Assembly (NCBI GenBank): GCA_019203745.1
Contig: CP078104.1
Coordinates: 3,534,001 to 3,598,000, forward strand
Length of the DNA: 64,000 bases
Source of the DNA: Chryseobacterium sp. E1
GTDB taxonomy: Bacteria; Bacteroidota; Bacteroidia; Flavobacteriales; Weeksellaceae
Direction of reading: 5' to 3'
Under the pieces are notes generated by a model. The model had not been told where the DNA came from. It was given only the letters and a program-made list of their open reading frames with translations, and did not search any database. This document shows, in pieces, positions 31,488-41,754 of this stretch; position 1 is the first letter of the stretch, and every line of letters starts with the position of its first letter. The translations under genes were made by a program, and so were the position numbers.

Positions 31488-31495
31488 TAAATTTG
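31488..31495 (+). promoter_or_regulatory. -7 box before sucD
   Basis: TAAATTTG, an exact TAnnTTTG match, 42 bp before the sucD ATG; no TTG at the right spacing. Confidence 0.45.
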
Positions 31496-31537
31496 TGAGC
31501 ATTAATAAAATAATAAATAAATTAAAACAACAATAAA

Positions 31538-32410
31538 ATGTCAATTTTAGTAAACAAAGATTCTAAAGTAATTGTACAAGGATTTACAGGGAACGAAGGA
31601 ACTTTCCACGCTGGTCAGATGATTGAATACGGAACAAACGTAGTAGGTGGTGTTACTCCGGGAAAAGGAGGTAGCGAGCACTTAGGAAAGCCTGTATTCA
31701 ACACCGTAGCTGACGCTGTTGAAAAAGCAGGAGCTAACGTAAGTATCATTTTCGTACCGCCGGCATTCGCAGCAGACGCGATCATGGAAGCTGCTGAAGC
31801 AGGGATCAAAGTAATTGTATGTATTACTGAAGGTATTCCTGTAGCTGATATGGTAAAAGTAAAATCTTACATCGCTGACAGAGACTGCAGATTAATCGGA
31901 CCAAACTGCCCTGGAATCATTACTTCTGAAGAAGCTAAAATTGGTATTATGCCAGGTTTCGTTTTCAAAAAAGGTAAAGTAGGTATCGTTTCAAAATCAG
32001 GTACCCTTACTTACGAAGCTGCTGACCAGGTTGTAAGAGCAGGTTACGGTATTTCTACAGCAATCGGTATCGGTGGTGACCCAATCATCGGAACTACTAC
32101 AAGAGAAGCTTTGGAATTATTCATCAACGATCCTGAAACTGAAGCGGTTGTAATGATCGGTGAAATCGGTGGAGGTCTTGAAGCTGAAGCGGCAAGATGG
32201 TACAAAGCAAGCGGATCTACTAAACCGGTTGTAGGATTCATCGCCGGACAAACAGCTCCAAAAGGAAGAACAATGGGACACGCTGGTGCTATCGTAGGTG
32301 GTGCAGAAGATACAGCTCAGGCAAAAATGGAAATCATGAGAGAAAACGGTATCAACGTTGTTGATTCTCCTGCTGACATCGGTGCTACTGTAGCTAAAGT
32401 TCTAGGATAA
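31538..32410 (+). CDS. sucD: Succinyl-CoA ligase (ADP-forming) alpha subunit
   Basis: Intact, 290 residues. With SucC it forms succinate and ATP (or GTP) from succinyl-CoA in the TCA cycle. The CoA-binding N-terminus ([18 protein letters not shown]), GPNCPGIIT, and the phosphohistidine motif [13 protein letters not shown] are present. The partner sucC is not adjacent, as is frequent in Bacteroidota. Codon use is strongly biased to highly expressed style and the gene has no frameshift. Confidence 0.96.
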   Translation: MSILVNKDSKVIVQGFTGNEGTFHAGQMIEYGTNVVGGVTPGKGGSEHLGKPVFNTVADAVEKAGANVSIIFVPPAFAADAIMEAAEAGIKVIVCITEGIPVADMVKVKSYIADRDCRLIGPNCPGIITSEEAKIGIMPGFVFKKGKVGIVSKSGTLTYEAADQVVRAGYGISTAIGIGGDPIIGTTTREALELFINDPETEAVVMIGEIGGGLEAEAARWYKASGSTKPVVGFIAGQTAPKGRTMGHAGAIVGGAEDTAQAKMEIMRENGINVVDSPADIGATVAKVLG

Positions 32411-32426
32411 TATAAAACCAAAACAT

Positions 32427-33098
32427 ATGAAAAAACTTTTATTAGCCTCAGCTTTAACCCTGTCTGCTTTATCTTTTGCCCAGGTGCAATGGGGAAGTAC
32501 AAGATTTGGGGTTACAGGAGGTTTAAACTACTCAAGAGTAGCCAACGCCCATAATCCCTCTGGTCCGAGATACACTTTTCAAGGTGGAGCTCTGGCATTA
32601 ATCCCCGTAGGGAAGGCAAATCAGTTCTTTATACAACCTGAAGTCCTGTATTACGGTGCAGGAGAAACCGGGAAAGATAAAGATGCTAAAGGTAGAGACG
32701 GTTATGACGCAGTATATGCCAATAACTATCTGAGTGTGCCTCTTTATTTCAAAGGATACTTTTCAGAAGCTGAATCGGAATTCTTTGGAATGATAGGTCC
32801 GAGATTTAACTTCTTGCTAAGCCAGGACGTTAAAAACGCACCTCTTGCCAGACCTTATTATGATCCGGACGTTACAGACCCTTCACAACCTTCAGGCGTG
32901 AATGGAAAAGCAAAAAGCTTTAACTGGGGACTAGGATTAGGAATAGGGTACAGCTACAAGAGACAGCTTGAAGTTGCTCTTAAATATGACTTAGGTCTGG
33001 GTGATACTTATCCTGGTCTTAAAAAAGAACTTAAGGGTAATGATAAGAAAAAATCAGAACAGGTTTTAGCACTTACCTTAAGCTATATATTCAATTAG
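32427..33098 (+). CDS. Outer-membrane beta-barrel protein (PorT-family like)
   Basis: Intact, 223 residues. A signal peptide (MKKLLLASALTLSALSFAQ) precedes amphipathic strands with alternating aromatic residues (RFGVTGGLNYSRV, FFIQPEVLYYGAG, YLSVPLYFKGYF, LEVALKYDLGLGD) ending in LALTLSYIFN, whose final aromatic/Asn matches a barrel end. It resembles the OMP_b-brl_2 family. It lies 16 bp after sucD and may be co-transcribed with it; the function is unknown. Confidence 0.78.
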   Translation: MKKLLLASALTLSALSFAQVQWGSTRFGVTGGLNYSRVANAHNPSGPRYTFQGGALALIPVGKANQFFIQPEVLYYGAGETGKDKDAKGRDGYDAVYANNYLSVPLYFKGYFSEAESEFFGMIGPRFNFLLSQDVKNAPLARPYYDPDVTDPSQPSGVNGKAKSFNWGLGLGIGYSYKRQLEVALKYDLGLGDTYPGLKKELKGNDKKKSEQVLALTLSYIFN

Positions 33099-33117
33099 AA
33101 TTTTTATTCAGAATATA

Positions 33118-33143
33118 AAATCCCGGAATTATTTCCGGGATTT
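33118..33143 (+). terminator. Intrinsic terminator after the sucD/OMP unit
   Basis: Perfect stem AAATCCCGGAA / TTCCGGGATTT with a short loop, 19 bp after the barrel stop. Confidence 0.75.
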
Positions 33144-33263
33144 CTCTTTAAGGACGGTGCATCAATTGACGTAGGAAGCAGGAGCATTAAAAATCATTCA
33201 GCAAAACCATTCAGATTTTGTTTATCCTGACTTTATAATTTAGAAAAAAAAAGATATTTAAAC

Positions 33264-33310
33264 AAAAAGAGCAGATTTGCCATGATGCGAATCTGCTCTT
33301 TTTATTTTTT
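33264..33310. terminator. Strong hairpin between the OMP gene and the ABC permease
   Basis: A 14-bp stem AAAAAGAGCAGATT / AATCTGCTCTTTTT with A and T tracts on both sides. It can terminate the minus-strand exporter operon and backs up the plus-strand terminator. Confidence 0.75.
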
Positions 33311-33332
33311 GATATTTAAGCTTTTGCTCAAA

Positions 33333-34638
33333 TTATCCTCTGATCCATTTCCAAAGCTCTTTAAGGGTTGCTTTATTTCCATACATCAGAATACCTACAC
33401 GGTAGATTTTTCGGCAAGGAAGATCATGAAAATCGTTGTTCCCAGCAATAATACAATAGATAATGCAATCTGCCACGCAGGTACTCCAAAAGGAATTCTG
33501 GCGATCATGGCAACAGGAGATGTGAACGGGATGATAGATAACCAGAAACCTAACGGCCCATCCGGATTGTTCATTAAGGTAAAACTTCCATACATTCCTA
33601 ATGTTAGCGGTAAAATAGCAAATAAAGTGAACTGCTGTGTTTCAGTTTCATTATCCACTGCAGAACCGATGGCTGCGTACACTGAACTATAGAAAATATA
33701 TCCAAGAGAAAAAAGACGATAAATACAAAGATGATCAATGGGAAATTAAGCTCAAGCAGGCTATGGGAGATCTGAGTGGCAAGCTGTCCCATATCCAGTT
33801 TGCTGGCAATCTCATCATTGCCTCCGGGAATACCTTTTGAAGCGGCGAGAAACCTGTATTCAGAACCAGCGCCCCGATGACAGACATGGTGATCCAGATC
33901 ACAAACTGAGTAAGCAACAAAAAAGTTACTCCTAAGATTTTTCCCATCATCAGCTCAAAAGGCTTTACAGAAGAAATGATAATTTCCACAACACGGTTGT
34001 TCTTTTCCTCAAGAACACTTCGCATTACTCTCACTCCATAAATAATAATGAACATGAATGTTACATACATCAGTACCATACTAAGGCCTGATTTTACCCC
34101 GAAAGAAAGATCAGAATCCTCTTTGTTATTGTTGCTGACATTAATGGTTTTCAGGCTGAAACTTTTATCCAGGTCATTCAGCTGAGCTTCCTGAATCCCC
34201 AATTGCTTGATCTTTTCTTTTTCACAACATCACTGATGTCAGAAACGATCCTTTGCTTGGTATCAAACCCTATTTTAGTATTGATGACCAGCCTTGTATC
34301 TTTTCAAGCGCATCGAAATTCTGGTCTTTCAGTTCAGGCAGGATCAGAATACCATCCAGAGATTCATTGCCCTTTAAATTATTGATCTTCGATTTTTCAT
34401 CGGCAGCAGAAACAAATACATAGTTCAGCTTGTCATTCGATTTCAGCTTATTCGTGAAAAGTCCGCTTTTGTCAACCACCTCTATGATACTGTGTGACTC
34501 ATTGGCCTTGAACATTAACCCGATCACAGCACCGAAGGCAATGATCATAACAGGTGCCAGTAAAGTCAGTATAATGAAAGATTTTTTCTTAACCTGCGTT
34601 AGAAATTCTCTCTTTGTAATTAAAAAAATATTTTTCAT
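33333..34638 (-). CDS. ABC-2 type transporter permease (NatB-like), several frameshifts
   Basis: The N-terminus KNIFLITKREFLTQVKKKSFI leads into a first membrane span (LLAPVMIIAFGAVIGLMF), a large extracytoplasmic domain, then clustered spans (LSMVLMYVTFMFIIIYGVRV, LGVTFLLLTQFVIWITM, PLIIFVFIVFFLLG, PAWQIALSIVLLLG). VLEEKNNRVVEIIISSVKPFELMMGKI is typical of NatB/YhaP-type permeases. Breaks lie near 34220-34290, 33830 and 33690. The end LKELWKWIRG, stop at 33333, gives about 435 residues. The ATPase gene lies 3 bp upstream. Substrate unknown; Na+ export or drug/peptide export are family possibilities. Confidence 0.82.
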
Positions 34639-34641
34639 AAA

Positions 34642-35553
34642 TTAGGAATGGTTACTTACAGCATTAATAAACACCTCATTCATACTAGGAATTCTTTCAT
34701 CGAATGATCTTACTTTTCCTACATGTACAAGATCAAGAAGAATATTATTCTGATCCGCTTCATTTTTCAGATCAAAAGAAACAAGGCTGTTCTCATTTGA
34801 AAAATTAAAGATCTCATATTTACCCTTGAAACTCTCAAACTGATCATTGCTGACATCAGAAAGTGTAACCCCGAAAATATTTTTCTTGAACTTTTCTCTT
34901 ACGTCAAAAACCCTTCCGTCAATGATCTTTTTAGAATTATTGATCAAAGCAACGTAGTCACACATCTCTTCCACACTTTCCATTCTGTGGGTAGAAAGAA
35001 TGATTGTAGTACCATTATTTTTAAGATCGATGATCTGATCTTTGATTAAGTTGGCATTTACAGGGTCAAAACCGGAGAAGGGCTCATCAAGAATTAAAAG
35101 ATGAGGTCTGTGAAGTACGGTCACTACAAACTGGATCTTTTGGGCCATTCCTTTAGAAAGTTCAGACAGTTTTTTCTTCCACCACTGATCAATATTCAGT
35201 TTATCAAACCATTTTTTGGCTTCATTCAGTGCATCATTTTTGCTCATTCCTTTCAATTCTCCGAAATAAAGGATCTGATCACCTACGCTCATATTCTTGT
35301 AAAGCCCTCTTTCTTCAGGCATATAGCCGATATCTTTGATGTGGTTGGGATTCAGCTTTTCTCCGTTAATGAAGATATCTCCTGAATCAGCCTGGGTAAT
35401 TTGATTGATAATCCGGATGAAAGAAGTCTTTCCGGCTCCGTTGGGTCCTAAAAGGCCATAAATACTGCCTTTGGGAACATGGATGCTGAAATCATCCAGT
35501 GCAACCTTTTTTCCGGCGTTATAGGTCTTTTTAATATGTTCAGCTCTTAGCAT
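34642..35553 (-). CDS. ABC transporter ATP-binding protein (NatA-like)
   Basis: Intact, 303 residues. Walker A GPNGAGKTS, a Q-loop region, signature LSKGMAQKIQ and Walker B LLILDEPFSG followed by the STHRM H-loop are all present. The C-terminal 80 residues (FKKNIFGVTLSDVSNDQ to VFINAVSNHS) are the usual DUF4162-like extension of NatA-type ATPases. It pairs with the permease 3 bp downstream. Confidence 0.92.
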   Translation of the reverse strand: MLRAEHIKKTYNAGKKVALDDFSIHVPKGSIYGLLGPNGAGKTSFIRIINQITQADSGDIFINGEKLNPNHIKDIGYMPEERGLYKNMSVGDQILYFGELKGMSKNDALNEAKKWFDKLNIDQWWKKKLSELSKGMAQKIQFVVTVLHRPHLLILDEPFSGFDPVNANLIKDQIIDLKNNGTTIILSTHRMESVEEMCDYVALINNSKKIIDGRVFDVREKFKKNIFGVTLSDVSNDQFESFKGKYEIFNFSNENSLVSFDLKNEADQNNILLDLVHVGKVRSFDERIPSMNEVFINAVSNHS

Positions 35554-35628
35554 TAAGTTATTTTTTTACAATTAGTAGAAAAAGTCCTTAAAGTTACGGA
35601 AATATTAAACGAGATTAAGGGAAAAGAA

Positions 35629-35655
35629 AAAATCCTGATGATTATCAGGATTTTA
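35629..35655 (-). terminator. Terminator of the small T9SS-tail gene
   Basis: Stem AAAATCCTGAT / ATCAGGATTTT around a 5-nt loop, ending 3 bp from the stop on the minus strand. Confidence 0.7.
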
Positions 35656-35657
35656 AT

Positions 35658-36008
35658 TTATTGTTTTACGATCTGGGTAACTTTCTGCGTATTGTCACTT
35701 AAAATATAACGGATCATATATTTTCCGGGCTTAAGTTTTTCAATATTGATCTCACCGGAATTCATATTCACTGTATAATTAGCGACCTGCATACCCAAAA
35801 TAGAATAAAAAGTCACACTTTTGATTCTTAAAGAAGAATCTTTTGCCTTAATGATAAGGTAGTCCTTTGCAGGATTTGGATAGGCAAGCAACACTCCATC
35901 ATCCGCTTTCTGGGTGGTGGAACTCGGCTCTCTAAGCTGAGCTTGTAAATTATTGGAAAAACCAACAAAAGTGCCTACAAATAAAATTAAAAGTAAAAGT
36001 TTTTTCAT
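35658..36008 (-). CDS. Very small secreted protein consisting mainly of a T9SS type A sorting domain
   Basis: A 116-residue protein: signal peptide (MKKLLLLILFVGTFVGFSNN then LQAQ), about 15 linker residues, then VLLAYPNPAKDYLIIKAK, FYSILGMQVANY, NIEKLKPGKYMIRYILSD and TQKVTQIVKQ. This covers the complete type A C-terminal sorting domain, which normally sits at the end of a much larger cargo. There is no separate cargo domain. ATG 36008 gives the proper signal peptide. It may be a free-standing tail, a decoy, or a cell-surface micro-protein; function unknown. Confidence 0.8.
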   Translation of the reverse strand: MKKLLLLILFVGTFVGFSNNLQAQLREPSSTTQKADDGVLLAYPNPAKDYLIIKAKDSSLRIKSVTFYSILGMQVANYTVNMNSGEINIEKLKPGKYMIRYILSDNTQKVTQIVKQ

Positions 36009-36037
36009 CAAATTTATAATTTCTCGAATATATATAA

Positions 36038-36068
36038 CAAATGTAACAAATTCTATAATCTCATACAA
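36038..36068 (-). promoter_or_regulatory. Promoter of the small T9SS-tail gene
   Basis: Minus strand TTG (36068-36066), 20-nt spacer, TACATTTG (36045-36038), 30 bp before the ATG. The divergent hemB promoter lies within 60 bp. Confidence 0.6.
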
Positions 36069-36090
36069 TAGTTTTTTATAGAACTTATAT

Positions 36091-36098
36091 TAAATTTG
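36091..36098 (+). promoter_or_regulatory. -7 box before hemB
   Basis: TAAATTTG, an exact match, 27 bp before the hemB ATG. Confidence 0.5.
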
Positions 36099-36125
36099 TA
36101 GAACTTATTCAAAAAGTATTCCAAA

Positions 36126-37114
<989 letters not shown>

Positions 37115-37188
37115 TAAGCATTAAATTACGGAATCAGATATATCCATGCATAACAGAGCATCGACTAATGATTTCAGTATAAAAAGGA

Positions 37189-37220
37189 AAGGAGGTTGTA
37201 ATAAAAACAACCTCCTTTTT
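37189..37220. terminator. Bidirectional terminator between hemB and the double-glycine peptide gene
   Basis: Stem AAGGAGGTTGT / ACAACCTCCTT with A and T tracts at both ends; the minus-strand peptide stop lies 5 bp away. Confidence 0.75.
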
Positions 37221-37224
37221 GTGA

Positions 37225-37412
37225 TTAACCGTTCCCAAAGCATGCGGTGTAATGACGGTGTCCCTCATGAATAGGGTCTTGTCCGCCATTATCATCTACA
37301 CAAATGTTGGTAGGACACAGATACCATCCTGCCGGGCAGTTTCCATTTGCATCAGGGAATCTTAAACTTCCACCATTAATGTTCTTCAGATCTTTTTCGT
37401 TAATTTTTTCAT
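37225..37412 (-). CDS. Double-glycine leader peptide, bacteriocin-like / RiPP-like precursor, one lost base
   Basis: Absent as a plain open frame because one A is missing in the leader. With it restored in the A6 tract after the ATG (37401-37409) the leader reads MKKINEKDLKNINGG; restoring it in the next A-run gives MKKLTKKDLKNINGG. Both are canonical leaders of Bacteroidota double-glycine peptides, normally cleaved after GG by a C39-peptidase transporter. The 47-residue core starts SLRFPDANGNCPAGWYLCPT, has four Cys, a His-rich stretch (HEGHRHYTAC) and ends GNG. Total 62 residues. It is the last gene of a minus-strand trio. No transporter or modifying enzyme is adjacent. Confidence 0.75.
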
Positions 37413-37460
37413 TAATTTAAAATTTTATGGGTTTAGTGATCCTAAAGTAATAAAAAAATA

Positions 37461-38188
37461 TCACATTATGTTGAAATCCTTTCCTTTTGTGAATTTTGCT
37501 GCAAAAGGAGCCTGATTTCCGGAGTATTTTAAAACAAAATGTTTCTGGGTATCAGTATCTATTTTGGCATCAATTTCTACATCTTTGGTCTGAAAACTGA
37601 GGTCTAATCCGGAGGCAGCCTCTTTTTCCAGGAAAATTTCCACACTTTCGGCATAGAATAATGAGGTACTCAGGTAATTAAACTTAATATTCTTTCTGTA
37701 TATCTTAGATTTTGATTGGGTAAAAGAGAATAATTTTTCAGAATTTCAATTCCGGGAGAATCAATATTCGTTATTCTTGATTTGGTTACATTGTTGACCC
37801 TTACGGAAAAACTTTTTGCATTTTTTATATTTCCGTTTACTCCGATGTTGAATAAAGAGGGAAGTGACAGACCGTATTCGATCATACTTTCTCTGGTAAA
37901 TTCGAAATCAGGGATCAGGGCAGGATGTTTTGGAGTATTGATCAGTTGTTCCTTTACGGTATTTAAAGCTCCGTCAGAAAAAAGATACCCGATAAGATTG
38001 TTTCCCGTAGTTCTCCAGTTTCGCCCGTTCCATTCAAAAATCTCACAAAGCAGAGTATCTGTAGAAGAATGGGGAAGAAGATCCATGTCCTGCCATTTGA
38101 ACACTTCTTTTGCATAAGGTCTGCGATTAGTAATACTGACTCCCAGATCCAATGCCAGCAGATCTGTCAGTTCCTGATTATTTTCCAT
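37461..38188 (-). CDS. Protein of unknown function upstream of the double-glycine peptide, one frameshift
   Basis: About 242 residues once the two frames are joined near 37665. It starts MENNQELTDLLALDLGVSIT and contains KEVFKWQDMDLLPHSSTDTL, EWNGRNWRTTGNNLIGYLFS and SFSVRVNNVTKSRI; the C-terminus is SFQTKDVEIDAKIDTDTQKH to KGKDFNIM. No signal peptide, membrane span, or catalytic motif is visible; the sequence looks like a soluble alpha/beta protein. It ends 48 bp before the peptide gene on the same strand and follows the TM2 gene by 72 bp. I do not recognise it; immunity to or handling of the peptide is conceivable but unsupported. Confidence 0.65.
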
Positions 38189-38260
38189 AATAATTCTTTC
38201 TTGATTTGATGCTGATAAAATTATGGAAATAAAAATTGACAATAAAAAGAAAACTGTTTT

Positions 38261-38554
38261 TTATAACCAACCTTTTCTTCCGTAAACATAAGTGTCATCA
38301 AACTGTTTATCACTCATAAAGAGATAAAGAATACCTTCAATAAAAGGAATAATGGATGCTGCACCTAAAGTAACCACATTCAGGATCAGTTGAATAATAC
38401 CTTCTTTGGTATATCCCAGATAAAATTTATTCAAAGCCAGCCATCCTACAAGAATTCCCAATATAGCAGCAGGAAGTTTTTTCTCCGAACGGTATGGGAT
38501 ATTGGTTTGCTGATTTCCTGTGTTTTCTGTTTTCGTATAACCGTAATTTTCCAT
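38261..38554 (-). CDS. TM2-domain membrane protein
   Basis: Intact, 97 residues. After a polar N-terminus (MENYGYTKTENTGNQQTN), the TM2 domain consists of two helices: PAAILGILVGWLALNKFYLG, with the conserved G-x-x-x-x-H/N-x-F-Y-L-G pattern, and LILNVVTLGAASIIPFIEGILYL. The family is widespread and of unknown role; it is probably in the inner membrane. It is first in a minus-strand trio with an unknown gene and the double-glycine peptide. Confidence 0.85.
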   Translation of the reverse strand: MENYGYTKTENTGNQQTNIPYRSEKKLPAAILGILVGWLALNKFYLGYTKEGIIQLILNVVTLGAASIIPFIEGILYLFMSDKQFDDTYVYGRKGWL

Positions 38555-38696
38555 TTCTTAGTATTTATAATGAATTGGTTTGTTTCATAATAAGTAGTTG
38601 GAAATCACGAAAAGTTACAGTGATTGGGAAGTAAATAAGTTTACATATAACGCAAACAAGTTTACATTAACATATAAGTGAAGTTTATATTTTTGA

Positions 38697-38704
38697 TATA
38701 TTTG
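38697..38704 (+). promoter_or_regulatory. -7 box before lptB, apparently leaderless
   Basis: TATATTTG ends 4 bp before the lptB ATG at 38709, so transcription should start at or within the first codons. Confidence 0.5.
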
Positions 38705-38708
38705 CCCT

Positions 38709-39765
38709 ATGATTTTACGAGGAGAAAACTTAATCAAAGAATACGGTCCTAAAAAAGTTGTAAAAGGCGTTTCTGTACAGGTTCAACAGGGAGAAATTGT
38801 AGGTTTGCTGGGTCCGAACGGAGCAGGAAAAACCACATCGTTTTATATGATCGTAGGGTTGGTTAAGCCCACTTCAGGGAAGATTTTCCTGGATAAACAG
38901 GAGATTACTACCGATGCCATGTACCGTAGGGCCCAGAAGGGAATCGGATACCTGGCACAGGAGGCCTCCGTTTTCAGAAAACTGTCTGTAGAAGAAAATA
39001 TTATGGGGTATTGCAGCTTACCAAGCTTTCAAAGCGTGAGCAGCAGATCAAATGTGATGAGCTGATCGAAGAATTTTCTTTACAGCATGTCCGTAAAAAC
39101 AGGGGAGATCTTCTTTCCGGGGAAAGACGTAGAACGGAAATTGCCCGTTGTCTTGCCACAAGCCCGAACTTTATTCTTTTGGATGAGCCGTTTGCGGGAG
39201 TAGACCCGATTGCCGTAGAAGATATCCAGAAAATCGTAAGAAGTCTGGTTGATAAAAATATCGGAATTCTGATCACCGACCACAACGTACAGCAGACCCT
39301 TGCCATCACCAACAAAACCTATATCATGTTTGAAGGAAAGATCCTGAAAGAAGGACTTCCGGAAGATCTTGCCAATGATCCGCAGGTAAGAGAAGCTTAT
39401 CTTGGTGAAAACTTCGTTTATCAGAGTATTTTAGACAAACCAAAGAAGAAAAAGTATGCCTACAATATCTGGGCAGGGAATTTTGATTCAAAAACTCACC
39501 TGCAAGGATTTGTGGACGAAAACTTCAAGGAATATGATAATCTGAGGCTGATGTATGGTTTTGAAGATGTAAGTTTTGCTTCATTAGGAAACTCAGAGAT
39601 CGAACATATCTTTAGTGAGGTAGTGGATAAAAATGCAAACAATTCATTTGTTTTCCAGAAAAAGAAATCAATTCACAATATTCTCTGGAGCAGGCACAGG
39701 CAGAATCTAAAAAAGTAAGCCAGCCGGAACTGCATTATCTTACAACCTATATGTACGAAGGATAA
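38709..39765 (+). CDS. lptB: LPS export ABC ATPase LptB with a C-terminal extension of about 105 residues, two or three frameshifts
   Basis: LptB drives LPS transport to the outer membrane. Walker A GPNGAGKTTS, Q-loop GYLAQEASVFR, signature LLSGERRRTEIAR, Walker B FILLDEPFAGVDP and H-loop ITDHNVQQTL are present; the core ends near GENFVYQ (residue 240). The frame then runs on through KKYAYNIWAGNFDSKTHLQ to LTTYMYEG (stop 39763-39765), after restoring bases near 39010 (G) and 39660. The extension resembles the Imm22/DUF4284 fold (IW-x-GNF start). Alternatively it is a separate gene beginning ATGCC at 39456 (MPYNIWAGNF if one C is restored), which would let LptB stop at about 39495. Confidence 0.82.
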
Positions 39766-39847
39766 AATTCAGTTTTTTCAGAGAATAATAAAATAAATTC
39801 AGAATCTTTGAAATTACTATATTAGTGCCATAACATACATTGGTATT

Positions 39848-41670
39848 ATGAGGTATTTTCTACTTATTTTATCTTTTGTTTTTTCAATAAAGACATATGC
39901 TCAGAAAACCGATTCCATAAAGGCTCCGGTTATTAATCCTGATTTAGTGTTTGAAGAGAAACCTAGGCTGGCTCCTTACACCTATTTGATCAATGACCAT
40001 TCTCTTGTTTATCAAAAAGACAGAAGAACCAGAAAGGTGATCAAAGCTGATACGAAATCATTTACGTTTTCCAGGAACAGCAGTGAAGCAGGGATGGCTA
40101 AAAATAAAGACGGAGTCTTTGTGAATGGTGATTTTGTGAAAACAGATACATTAGGCTATCAATACCTTGGATTTACAAATGATGGTACTTTCTGGCGTAC
40201 CCAAAAAGCCATTTATAAAAACCTTACTGAGCTTAAAAACTTTAAAGCTTCAGAATTTATCCCTCTTAAAGATTCTAAAGGTAATTTTGCCGATAAAGGA
40301 TATTACCAGTATAATAACAAGGTATATTACTATGATCAGTTAACCAATATTGATATTCATACGGTTGTACTTCAGGAATGGGAGCGGTGTTATGATAAAA
40401 ACGGGATCTATGAACGGGGAGAGAAACTTTTTTGAAGGAGAGCCTCTGCAGTACCTCAGTCCTCATTTCCATAGGGTGAAGAATAAGCTTGTGATGAATG
40501 ATTCTTACCATACAGTCATTCCGGATGGCGATGCCGATTCTTTTGTTCAGCTCGGAGAGCATTATTCCAAAGATAAAAACCATGTTTATTTTGATAAAAG
40601 GATTTTAAACGGTGCAGATATACCTTCATTTGTAAGTGTATCAGGTTATTTTGCCAAAGATAAGGATCATGTGTATCATGAGGATGATGTTTTAAAAGAT
40701 GCAGATGCGGCTTCATTTGTGCATTTGGAAGGCCCGTATTTTAAAGATAAAAATCATATTTACTGCAGTGATACTATTCTGCCTGTTGATATTGCAGATG
40801 CGGACAAATTGAAGATATGGAGTGCTGATGGTCATCATATAACCAGCCCTCTGATTACAGATGGTAAGAATATTTTTTTGTATAACACTTTATTGGAAGG
40901 TACTCAACTGGATATTCCGAGTTTTGGAGTGGTCAGTAAACAACCGCTTTACTATGATAAAAATGGAATTTATGAATTAAATTATAGGCAGAGATCCGAG
41001 AGATATTTTCTTAAAAGATTCCATTTCATTATACCGTCTCTCCGGATAACAGCAATGTGTTTATAAGTGATAAAATAAATGAGTACCTTTTCTATAATGA
41101 TCAGGCATATAATAGAACTACAGGCTTTTTGAAAACCTGACTCAGGAACAGATTGATCTGACCAGAAGGCGGGAGAAGGATCTTGTCAAAATTAATGGTG
41201 CTGTCCGGTTGAAAACGATTTACAGTATGTTGTTAGGACAAACCGGTAACAAAATCTATTGGGGAAATGAAGAAACGTCAGCAGATCCGGAAACCTTTGA
41301 AAAAATGACAGGCACCTATGCTTATTATAAAGATAAAAATAATGTATACCTCTATTCTTACGGTGACGGGCTGATTACTCTAAAAGGAATAGATCCGGGA
41401 TCTGTACGGTTGTTTAATGGGTTTTTAGCTGATAAGGATTATATTTATACCCATAACTTCAGAATCATCAAGAGTGAAAATATAGAGCTTCTTGCCGTAT
41501 ATGAAGGCTCTTGGCCAATGTGTGGCGTAGGGAATCCGGTTTCGTCAACAGCGTATCTTTTTAAAAACAGTGAGGGATACTGGCTGGCATTAATCTCAAA
41601 TAAAAGTGTTGATGTGAATCAAATCAAAGCTACGGATCCGGCTCTTAAAAAGTTTTTAGGAATCAAATAA
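39848..41670 (+). CDS. Secreted DKNYY-repeat protein, several frameshifts
   Basis: A signal peptide (MRYFLLILSFVFSIKTYAQ) precedes a long protein with repeated motifs: YYYDQLTNIDIHTV, YSKDKNHVYFDKRIL, FAKDKDHVYHEDDVL, YFKDKNHIYCSDTIL, YYKDKNNVYLY and FLADKDYIYTHN. This D-K-N/D-x-V/I-Y rhythm defines the DKNYY family of surface or periplasmic proteins of unknown role. Breaks lie in the T6 run at 40428-40433 (here an extra T or two lost Ts) and near 41010-41140. Joined length is about 605 residues. No T9SS tail is seen. Confidence 0.72.
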
Positions 41671-41700
41671 ACCGGAAATTTTAGCCTGAAAATCATAATA

Positions 41701-41737
41701 AAAACGTACCTTTTTCTTTTGAAAACGGTACGTTTTT
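41701..41737 (+). terminator. Terminator after the DKNYY gene
   Basis: Stem AAAACGTACC / GGTACGTTTT with a T-run, 31 bp after the stop. Confidence 0.75.
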
Positions 41738-41754
41738 CAGTTTAAATAATTCCT

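Noticed and set aside
33395..33840. Plus-strand open frames opposite the NatB-like permease
   Set aside because: They are shadows of the minus-strand coding sequence; the minus strand has membrane spans and family motifs that continue across the breaks.
37461..38188. Unknown protein as a gasdermin-like or other pore-forming effector
   Set aside because: Some strands look amphipathic, but no family motif, protease site, or adjacent protease gene supports it.
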